Shown one piece after another: positions 18,041-25,335 of a DNA stretch of 64,000 nucleotides. The notes under the pieces are model-generated. The model saw only the letters and a list, made by a program, of their open reading frames with translations. It had not been told where the DNA came from and searched no databases. Within the stretch, counting starts at the first letter, position 1, and each line of letters opens with the position of its first letter. Where the stretch lies: NCBI GenBank assembly GCA_963555775.3, contig CAUVWY020000003.1, positions 1 through 64,000 of the forward strand. The letters are read 5' to 3'. The position numbers were made by a program, and so were the translations under genes. Source of the stretch: JAJEDW01 sp963555775 (GTDB lineage: Bacteria; Acidobacteriota; Terriglobia; 20CM-2-55-15).

Positions 18041-18768
18041 AGGCAATGATCCTGGCCGCGGGCCGGGGGACGCGCCTCCGTCCGTTGACCGACAGCCGTC
18101 CCAAACCGCTGGTCGAGATTTCCGGACGGACGCTGCTTGAAATCACGATCGAACGCCTTCGGGAATACGGCGTCGACGAGATCATCGTCAACGTTCACCA
18201 CTTCGCGGACATGGTGGTGGACTACCTTGCGGCAAACCGGAACTTCGGCGCACGGATACAGGTGTCGCGTGAAAAGGACCTGCTCGATACCGGAGGCGGA
18301 CTGAAACAGGCGGGATGGTTCTTTCTGAACGGGACGGACCGGGACGAGCCGTTCATCGTCCACAACGTGGACATCCTGAGTACGATCGATCTGGGACGCA
18401 TGCTGGAGTTTCACGGGGGTGCGCGGGCACTGGCGACGCTGGGAGTCCAGGACCGCGAAACATCGCGATATCTGCTCTTTGACGAACAGGCCCAGCTATG
18501 CGGGCGGCGGGTGCCGGCCGAAGCCACCACCGAACTGGTCCGTCCCGTGGCAAACCCTCGGGAACTGGCGTTTTCGGGCATCCACGTGATCTCGCCTCGA
18601 CTGCTGCCGATGTTGACCGATCCGGGCGCCTTCTCAATCGTCGACGCCTACCTCAGGCTTGCCGGCCGGGGACGACGCATTGTGGGTTTCCGTGCCGATG
18701 AGTATTCGTGGAGAGACGTCGGGACTCCGGCAGAACTGGAGCTTGCCCGCAAGGAACGGGCTGACTAG
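18037..18768 (+). CDS. murU: MurU-like sugar-1-phosphate nucleotidyltransferase
   Basis: 243 residues starting with GTG at 18037, inside the stop of the kinase gene. It is a nucleotidyltransferase of the GT-A-like fold: 'MILAAGRGTRLRPLT', 'PKPLVEISGRTLLE', 'NVHHFADMV', 'LDTGGGLK', 'FIVHNVDIL', 'WRDVGTP'. With an AmgK-like kinase upstream it would turn an amino-sugar 1-phosphate (probably N-acetylmuramate 1-phosphate) into the UDP-sugar, bypassing de novo peptidoglycan precursor synthesis. Its stop codon TAG falls at the left edge of a MITE-like element, so the last codons may have been altered by that insertion. Confidence 0.85.
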   Translation: MKAMILAAGRGTRLRPLTDSRPKPLVEISGRTLLEITIERLREYGVDEIIVNVHHFADMVVDYLAANRNFGARIQVSREKDLLDTGGGLKQAGWFFLNGTDRDEPFIVHNVDILSTIDLGRMLEFHGGARALATLGVQDRETSRYLLFDEQAQLCGRRVPAEATTELVRPVANPRELAFSGIHVISPRLLPMLTDPGAFSIVDAYLRLAGRGRRIVGFRADEYSWRDVGTPAELELARKERAD

Positions 18769-18944
18769 CCCGCCTTTCTCACGAGTTGTCTGCTGCAGCG
18801 CCGTTTACATCCGCCAGTGCCGCGTTCCGCTTGGTCGGGCTCCTCGACGTACTGTCAAGTACGCCTCCGGCGCCCTTCCGGCGCGCGCCTTGCCCTGACG
18901 GCGTCTCCGACTCTTCGCGACGAAAACCCGTGAGAAAGGCGGGC
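18768..18944. mobile_element. MITE-like element family B, copy 1 (177 bp)
   Basis: Ends are inverted repeats: GCCCGCCTTTCTCACGAG on the left and, on the right, a complementary CCCGTGAGAAAGGCGGGC. Internal sequence is GC-rich and has no gene. A second copy in the opposite orientation, with a ~27-bp internal insertion, lies at 55060-55263. The element abuts the stop codon of the murU-like gene. Confidence 0.85.
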
Positions 18945-18993
18945 CTGTAATTCCGGATGGGAATCGCAGAGACCGCGATGTGCACCGGACGCT

Positions 18994-19749
18994 TCAACCC
19001 CGCCCGATAAAGGGCATCCCGGTTGCCATGATCGTCATGAACTGAACATTCGTATCCAGGGGAAGGCTCGCCATCTGAAGAACCGCCTTCGCCGCGTGTT
19101 CGACATCCATGGTGGGTTCGGCCATGATCCGGCCGTCGGCCTGAGGCACGCCTTCACTGAAACTGGAGGTCAGATCCGTTCCCGCGTTGCCGATATCGAT
19201 CTGCCCGCAGGCGATGCCGTACTTGCGGCCATCGAGCGCGGTGGATTTCGTCAGACCCGTGATGGCGTGTTTGGTCGCGGTGTACGGGGCCGAGTTCGGC
19301 CGCGGCACGTGCGCGGACAGGGATCCATTGTTGATGATCCGCCCGCCCGTCGGTGTCTGCTTCTTCATGATGCGGAACGCCTCCTGGGTGCAGAGGAACG
19401 CCCCGGTCAGATTGACGTTGACCACGGACTGCCATTGCTCGACGGTGAGGTCTTCAAGCAGTACCGGCGGCGCCCCTATCCCGGCATTATTGAACAGCAC
19501 ATCCAGCCGGCCGAAGCGTTCTTCGGTCTTGTTGAACAGCGTCCGGACGGCACCGGGGTCGGAGACGTCCGCCGCGACGACGAGAGCGTTTTCCGGGGTA
19601 CCGGATTCACGCGCGGTCTGTTCCAGAAGCTCTTTGCGCCGGCCGGCCAATGTCACGCCGTAGCCCTCTCTTAGAAAGGCCAAGGCAGTATGCTTGCCGA
19701 TTCCGGTTCCAGCACCAGTGACGATGGCGATCGCGTTGTTGAAGGGCAT
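18994..19749 (-). CDS. Short-chain dehydrogenase/reductase
   Basis: 251 residues with the classical SDR pattern: TGAGTGIG dinucleotide-binding loop near the start, NNAG, a catalytic Ser (NNGSLSAHVPRPNSAPYTATKHA) and YxxxK (YTATK). The Arg following the glycine motif (GRRKE) favours NADP(H). The substrate is unknown. It lies 57 bp downstream of the ankyrin gene on the same strand and may be the last gene of that run. Confidence 0.88.
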   Translation of the reverse strand: MPFNNAIAIVTGAGTGIGKHTALAFLREGYGVTLAGRRKELLEQTARESGTPENALVVAADVSDPGAVRTLFNKTEERFGRLDVLFNNAGIGAPPVLLEDLTVEQWQSVVNVNLTGAFLCTQEAFRIMKKQTPTGGRIINNGSLSAHVPRPNSAPYTATKHAITGLTKSTALDGRKYGIACGQIDIGNAGTDLTSSFSEGVPQADGRIMAEPTMDVEHAAKAVLQMASLPLDTNVQFMTIMATGMPFIGRG

Positions 19750-19806
19750 TCGCAGGGTCCGCGGGGTTTGCAGTCTTTAGCGGGAAAGGGCGTTCGAACC
19801 CGGCAA

Positions 19807-21171
19807 TCAGGGAGAATCGTTTCCCGCCGGGGCGCCATGGGCGGCCAGGAACTCGACCACGGATTCCATACCGCTGGCCGCGTCGAGCGCCGTACGGCCA
19901 TCGGCGGATGCCACGCTCAAGTCGATGCCAAGTTCCACGGCCAGTTTCGCCGCTTCCAGCGCGCGGGCCTCGCGCTCGCTCCGGTCGAGTTGAACCCACG
20001 CCCGGCCGCCGCCGCCCATTCCCAGGGCGGCCATCAGAGGCGTGGTGACGTGACGCCGCTCCACGATGGCGTCGGTGATGCTGATCGCGTAGTACGTTCC
20101 CTCGTGCACGACCAGCGGTTCGGCGCCATGGTCGACCAGAAGGCGCATCACGGCGGGAGTGCTGAAACGGGCAGCAAGCCAGAACGGCGTCGCGCCGACC
20201 AATTCGGGACCATAGTTGTGGTCGCCCGACGAACGGCGCGTCGGAGTCCACGTCGTCAGCGGCGCGTTGGCGTCAGCGCCGTGAACAAGCAGGGCTCGCA
20301 CCATCGATTCGTCGTTGCGCATGACCGCGTTGTGCAACGCGGTGAACCCGGGACCGGGTGGGTCGGGATCCGCACCTTCGTCGAGCAGAAACTCAACCAG
20401 GGAACCGAAACCCGAGTGCGCGGCCAGAGATGTCGCGCTTACTCCCCAGGCGTCCGCGGCATTCACGTCGGCGCCGGCCGCGACCAGCAGCCGCGCCGAT
20501 GCAAGATCTCCGGAACGCGCCGCGAACATCAGCGGCGTGTCCCCGCCATGCGGAATCTCGCGGTTGTATTCGTCGATGCTGTGCGGCGGCACGGCCATCA
20601 CCTGGCGCCATACCTCGGACCGCGCATGGATGTCCGCACCGTGTTCAATGAGGACCTCGACTACGGATGCGTGCTTTTGGGCAGCCGCCCACATCAGCGC
20701 GGTCTGTCGACGGGACGCGCTTCTGTTGACGTCGGCGCCGCTCGTTATCAACTTTTCGACGACGGTGGGATAACCGGACCGGGCCGCAACCATCAAGGGC
20801 GTCTCGCCGAGCAAGAGCGCCCGATCGGGATCGGCGCCGGCGTCGAGCAGCAGACCCACCATCTCGTCGCTCCCGTTCTGGCTGGCCGCCCACAGCGCGG
20901 TCGCACCCAGATCGTTCGCCGCGTTCACGTCGGCGCCCGCATCGAGCAGCAGGCCGGCACTATCGGCGTCGTCGCCATAACTGGCCCAGATCAGCGCGGT
21001 CGTGCCGTCCGCCTCGCTCGTGTTGGCATCGACACCCTGTTCAAGGAGCATGCGCAGCGTCGCCGTGTCGCCCTTCCTGACGGCTTCGACCAGGGGCGGC
21101 ACGACCGCGGCACGAAGCACGAGGCCGGACGCCGCCGCGGTTACCGCGATCAGGAGTACAGCCACGGCCAT
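19807..21171 (-). CDS. Exported ankyrin-repeat protein
   Basis: The frame can be extended to a TTG at 21243, but ATG at 21171 gives a plausible signal peptide (MAVAVLLIAVTAAASGLVLRA), so that start is preferred; neither has a clear ribosome-binding site. The 454-residue product is built almost entirely of ankyrin repeats (about ten recognisable 'G.TAL..A...G....V..LL..GAD.N' units) with irregular insertions in the middle. It lies 14 bp after the DUF1552 gene. Together with the DUF1592-family gene this order recurs in acidobacteria; ankyrin proteins in this context probably mediate periplasmic protein contacts. Confidence 0.85.
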   Translation of the reverse strand: MAVAVLLIAVTAAASGLVLRAAVVPPLVEAVRKGDTATLRMLLEQGVDANTSEADGTTALIWASYGDDADSAGLLLDAGADVNAANDLGATALWAASQNGSDEMVGLLLDAGADPDRALLLGETPLMVAARSGYPTVVEKLITSGADVNRSASRRQTALMWAAAQKHASVVEVLIEHGADIHARSEVWRQVMAVPPHSIDEYNREIPHGGDTPLMFAARSGDLASARLLVAAGADVNAADAWGVSATSLAAHSGFGSLVEFLLDEGADPDPPGPGFTALHNAVMRNDESMVRALLVHGADANAPLTTWTPTRRSSGDHNYGPELVGATPFWLAARFSTPAVMRLLVDHGAEPLVVHEGTYYAISITDAIVERRHVTTPLMAALGMGGGGRAWVQLDRSEREARALEAAKLAVELGIDLSVASADGRTALDAASGMESVVEFLAAHGAPAGNDSP

Positions 21172-21257
21172 CGGTCGCGTCTGGCGCTTTGCAAATTTCG
21201 ATCGAGAATTCAATTCAGAGATTTCCAATCTCGAAATCAACAATGGTATCCGTTCGG

Positions 21258-22577
21258 TTACACGTCGAGCGGAAGCGCGCCGTCGCTTCCACCCACCCGA
21301 TCGACCGGGACGCCCATCTTGTCCATGACCGAGACAAGCATGTTGGCGATCGTCGGCTCGTTCTCGTACTTCACGTGCCGGCCCCCCTGTAGTTTTCCGG
21401 AGCCGCCGCCCATGAGCAAAAGCGGAAGGTTGTCGCCCGAATGCCGCGTGCTGTTCGAGATGCCCGAGCCGTACAGGACGATCATATGGTCCAGCAACGA
21501 GCCGTCGCCGTCGGGTGTCGCGCGCAACCGGGCCAGATACTTCGAAAACAACTCCGTGTGGTAACGGTTGATCTTCGACATGTGCGCGATCACGCCGGGC
21601 ACGTCATTGTGATGCGACAACGGGTGATGCGCCTCGGGGACATCGATCTGTGGATAGGGCCGCGCACTCTGTTCCTTGCTCAACATGAACGAAATCACGC
21701 GCGTCAAATCGGACTGGAATGCCAGGAGTTGCAGGTCGAGCATCAAATCGAGGTGATCTTCGAACTCGGTCGGGGCGCCCTGAGGCTGCTCCAACGTGGG
21801 AAGTTCCAGATCGGTCTGCTCTTCGGCCTTTTGAATGCGCCGTTCCACGTCGCGAACCGCTTCGGTGTATTCGTCGACCTTGATCCGGTCGCCGGGGCCG
21901 AGTTCGTTCCTGAGACTGGACAGCTTCGCGTTCACCGAATCGAGGATGCTCCGGTGCTGGCGCAAACGGGCCTCGCGAACGGCAGGATCGGTACTGCCGG
22001 TGTCGCCGTACAGTCGTTCGAATACGGCGCGCGGATTCCACTCCATCGGAAGAGGCTGCGTCGCGCTGCGCCAGGACAGCGTGTGCGTGTAAACACAACT
22101 CAGGTTGCCGGTACATGCTCCCGCGTTGGCAGGGACGTCCATCGACATTTCCAGAGACGCCACCTGGGTTTCGTTGGCAAAGTGCCGGGCCATCATCTGG
22201 TCGATCGACACGTCGGCAACGATCTCGATTTCGTTCCTTCCACCCCGGGCCGTTCCGGTCAGAAACGAACCGGAAGCACCCGCATGGATGTAGTTCCAGT
22301 TCGCCTTGATCCCCGAGAGAACGAGCATCTGGTCCTTGAACGGGGCCAGGGGCTCCAGGATCGGAGTCAACTCGAAATCCCGGCCTTCGGTCTCAGGCGA
22401 CCAGTACTCCATGGCCATCCCGTTCGGCACATAGAACGCCAAGAACCGGTTCGCCGGCCTCGCTGCCTGGGTGGCCAATGCCGCCGGAACCATCGCGTCC
22501 AGGAACGGCAAGGCGATGGCCGCGCCCATTCCGCGCAACACCGTTCGTCGGGACAACGCATTATTGAAGATGAACAT
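21258..22577 (-). CDS. DUF1552 protein with Tat signal
   Basis: ATG at 22577 follows a very strong GGGAGGAG site. The 439-residue protein begins 'SRRTVLRGMGAAIALPFLDAM', a Tat signal. The mature domain is DUF1552, an alkaline-phosphatase-like fold seen in planctomycetes and acidobacteria, with a typical C-terminal 'LYGSGISNSTRHSGDNLPLLLMGGG' block. It is found next to DUF1592-family cytochromes, as here (50-bp gap), and the pair is thought to act together outside the cytoplasmic membrane; the reaction is unknown. Confidence 0.9.
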   Translation of the reverse strand: MFIFNNALSRRTVLRGMGAAIALPFLDAMVPAALATQAARPANRFLAFYVPNGMAMEYWSPETEGRDFELTPILEPLAPFKDQMLVLSGIKANWNYIHAGASGSFLTGTARGGRNEIEIVADVSIDQMMARHFANETQVASLEMSMDVPANAGACTGNLSCVYTHTLSWRSATQPLPMEWNPRAVFERLYGDTGSTDPAVREARLRQHRSILDSVNAKLSSLRNELGPGDRIKVDEYTEAVRDVERRIQKAEEQTDLELPTLEQPQGAPTEFEDHLDLMLDLQLLAFQSDLTRVISFMLSKEQSARPYPQIDVPEAHHPLSHHNDVPGVIAHMSKINRYHTELFSKYLARLRATPDGDGSLLDHMIVLYGSGISNSTRHSGDNLPLLLMGGGSGKLQGGRHVKYENEPTIANMLVSVMDKMGVPVDRVGGSDGALPLDV

Positions 22578-22627
22578 TCGAACTCCTCCCGGCCCCGGCC
22601 GGGTTCTACCTTCCGCAATCCGACACG

Positions 22628-25069
22628 TTATTCCGCCGGCGTCCGGCCGTCTTCGGCAGTTCTCATCCGGAACGGCACGCTTCGGACGATGCCGCCGACC
22701 AGCGACGACCAACTGTAGCCATCCGCCGCGGCCTCGCGGACGATCTTTCTTATCGCAGGCTTGTCGTAAAACTCTACTCTTCGACCCAACGCATACGCCA
22801 GAAGCTTTTCGGTGACAGTTCGTGGAAACGCTTCGGGATCGTCGAGCAACAGCCGCCGCAAGCCGGCCAGTCCATCCACGCTGGCGCCGCTGACGGTCGT
22901 GCCTCTGGAATCGATGCCCCGCCCGGCTTCGTCGACCGTCCGCCAACCGCCGATCACGTCGAAGTTCTCCAGCGAGAAACCCAACGGGTCGATCACGGAA
23001 TGACAACCGTTGCATGACGGATTCGTTCGGTGGATCGCCAGTCGTTCGCGCATGGTCGGGGGCACGACGCCCGGCGTCTCTTCCAACGTCGTGTCCACAT
23101 TCGCGGGCGGCGACGGCACGGACAGGCCCAGGATGTTATCCAACAGCCACTTGCCGCGAAGTACCGGCGACGTGCGATCGGGATAGGAAGTGGTCGCCAA
23201 CAGGGCCCCCTGTGCCAGCAGACCTCCACGCCGGTCGCGGTTCGGCAGCATCACGCGCCGGAACCGGGTGCCGTACACGCCGGGAATTTCGTAGTGCCGC
23301 GCCAACCGTTCGTTGACGAACGTATATTCGGCGTCGATCAGATCGACGACGCTACGGTCTTCACGAATGGTGCTGGCCACGAATAGTTCGGTTTCCCGCC
23401 GGAATCCGTCCATCAAACTCAGGTCATAGTTGGGATAGATTCCGGGATCGACGACCACTTCAGGAACCCGGCGCAAGTTCAGCCACTGCGCGGCGAAGTC
23501 ATCGACCAGGGCGTCGACGGCCCGCGCGTCGGCCAACATCCGCCGCACTTCCCGATCGAGAACCGATGGGTCGGTCAACTGTCCGTCTGAGGCCAGCGTA
23601 AGCAGGCGATCGTCCGGAAGACTGCTCCAGAGGAAAAACGACAGGCGGGACGCCAGTTCGATGTCGCTGAGTGGATACGTGCCTTCGCCCGTCGAGGCGG
23701 GGTCGCGGTACACGCGCAACAGAAAATCGGGATCCACAAGCATGCGTTCCAGCGCAAACTGCACGCCCGCTTCGAAACTGCCGCCTTCGTTCCGGCCGGA
23801 GTCGAAGAACTCGACGAGCGTGTCGACGTCATCCCGAGTCACCGGCCGCCGGTACGCCAGACGCGCCATGCGTTCGAGGATCCTTTCCGCGCACGCCCCT
23901 TCTTCGGAAATCGCTTCGGGCTCGCAGACAAACACCGCCCGCCGGCTCGGTGTCGCCGTGGCCGGCCCCGAGCTCTCGTACGGACCCCCGATTTCGACCG
24001 AGCCCACGTTGGCGTAGTCCATGTACACCTGATCGTTTCCGATGACACGGCCGCGTTGCAACGGCTGCGGCAGACCTTCGGGCTCCCACAGTTCCCGGAC
24101 GAACGACACACCGACGATGTGGGGGCCCGCGTCCACGGCCAGACTGACCTCCAGACCCGCGTCGCCGGTCAACTGCATATACTCTTCCCACTCGGGGTCG
24201 CCGGCGAAACCCACTTCACCCGCCCCGGCAAAGCTCGCAGCCGCGGGACGACCCTCGGCCTGGCCGCCCACCGTAAACCGTTCGAGCAACGCGCCGTCGA
24301 GACGTACATCCAACTGCTGCGGCCAACCCATGCCTTTCAGATAGGCCTGATACTGCCGCTGCAGCGTGATGCGGATGCGGTATTCGCCGTCGACGGGAAA
24401 GTTGTAGGGAATGGCCATGCCGCCACGCGAACCAAGCGGCAGATCTTCGCTCTGCCGATCGTTCTGCAAGACATGCAGCGGGATTTCGAACGCCTCGATC
24501 GCGGGATTCTCGGGCGGTAATCCGGTTGCCAGACGCGTCACCTGCCGCGCCACCGACATGTACCGTTCGAGGTGGGCAGTGGAAATCGTGAGACTGTCCG
24601 CAAAATTATCGAAGCTGCCGTCGGCGGTCTCGTCACCCGGCAAGAGCGGTATCACGTCCAGATCGAGATCGAAGAGATCGCGAATCGCATTGTTGTACTC
24701 CACGCGATTCAATCGGTGAACGGCCGCAATTCGACCCGGGTTGGGATCGGCTTCCCACGCCTCGTCGATTCGCCGCTCGATTGCGCCGGCAACCGTGGCG
24801 TAGGACGCCTCTTCCGGACGGGGCCTGCCGGGCGGGGGCATCGACCCGGCACGAAGTTTCACGACGACCTTTTCCCAGATTTCCGCATCGGGACCGGGGT
24901 TTGAGGGGTCGGGCGTTTCCAGTTCCAACCCCGCCGTGCGAAGCTGACGATTGTGACAGGCGATGCAGTACTGGTCGATGAAGTCCTCGGCGGACTGCGC
25001 CAGGGCGGGAGCCACCGACAGCGCGGCGGCGAGCGAGACGGCGAAGACGCAAAACGGAATTCGGCGCAT
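22628..25069 (-). CDS. Secreted multi-domain DUF1587/1595/1592/1588/1585 cytochrome-like protein
   Basis: ATG at 25069 begins a signal peptide ending ALAQ; the frame is open further upstream. The 813-residue protein has a CIACH haem-binding motif near the N-terminus (cytochrome-c-like). Next come a DUF1587-type block ('VHRLNRVEYNNAIRDLFDLD'), DUF1595/1592 ('LAYRRPVTRDDVDTLV', 'LSDIELASRLSFFLWSSLPD'), DUF1588 ('RRGGLLAQGALLATTSYPDRTSPV.RGKW') and DUF1585 at the C-terminus. A second motif, 'NPSCNGCHSVIDPLGFSLE', is family-typical. It is the first gene of a leftward run DUF1592-DUF1552-ankyrin-SDR. It probably belongs to a periplasmic electron-transfer or polymer-degradation system, but no substrate is established. 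Confidence 0.9.
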   Translation of the reverse strand: MRRIPFCVFAVSLAAALSVAPALAQSAEDFIDQYCIACHNRQLRTAGLELETPDPSNPGPDAEIWEKVVVKLRAGSMPPPGRPRPEEASYATVAGAIERRIDEAWEADPNPGRIAAVHRLNRVEYNNAIRDLFDLDLDVIPLLPGDETADGSFDNFADSLTISTAHLERYMSVARQVTRLATGLPPENPAIEAFEIPLHVLQNDRQSEDLPLGSRGGMAIPYNFPVDGEYRIRITLQRQYQAYLKGMGWPQQLDVRLDGALLERFTVGGQAEGRPAAASFAGAGEVGFAGDPEWEEYMQLTGDAGLEVSLAVDAGPHIVGVSFVRELWEPEGLPQPLQRGRVIGNDQVYMDYANVGSVEIGGPYESSGPATATPSRRAVFVCEPEAISEEGACAERILERMARLAYRRPVTRDDVDTLVEFFDSGRNEGGSFEAGVQFALERMLVDPDFLLRVYRDPASTGEGTYPLSDIELASRLSFFLWSSLPDDRLLTLASDGQLTDPSVLDREVRRMLADARAVDALVDDFAAQWLNLRRVPEVVVDPGIYPNYDLSLMDGFRRETELFVASTIREDRSVVDLIDAEYTFVNERLARHYEIPGVYGTRFRRVMLPNRDRRGGLLAQGALLATTSYPDRTSPVLRGKWLLDNILGLSVPSPPANVDTTLEETPGVVPPTMRERLAIHRTNPSCNGCHSVIDPLGFSLENFDVIGGWRTVDEAGRGIDSRGTTVSGASVDGLAGLRRLLLDDPEAFPRTVTEKLLAYALGRRVEFYDKPAIRKIVREAAADGYSWSSLVGGIVRSVPFRMRTAEDGRTPAE

Positions 25070-25202
25070 CGATTTGCGCGTTCGCGTTTTCAATTTGTGC
25101 GTTCGCTTTATCAACAGTGAAGCCCCCGATTCCAGGCGATTTTCCCAGATCGCCCCACCATCCGCAAGCAAGGCGGCACAACTGGAAACCCGCGGCGGCG
25201 CG

Positions 25203-25316
25203 CCCGAATCCCTGAATATTGAGCATGTACGGGCAGTCTACGACTGCCCAAATCAACTACGACTGCCCGAATCAAGATCACGCGGTCATCGCGCGGTCAT
25301 AGACCGCGCCTACAGC
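25203..25316. repeat. BIME-like hairpin repeat, locus 2
   Basis: Contains the family core 'CCCTGAATATTGAGCATGTA' and the hairpin GGGCAGTCTACGACTGCCC. A partial unit and a GCGGTCATAGACCGC hairpin follow. It sits between the start of the DUF1592 gene and the end of the broken receptor gene. Confidence 0.85.
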
Positions 25317-25335
25317 AGGGTCCTGCCGCGGACCT

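Noticed and set aside
19690..21564. A 600-residue open frame on the + strand across the ankyrin gene
   Set aside because: It is antisense to a gene with clear ankyrin repeats. Its composition (Arg/Gly/His-rich, no family motifs) is what GC-rich third positions produce on the opposite strand.
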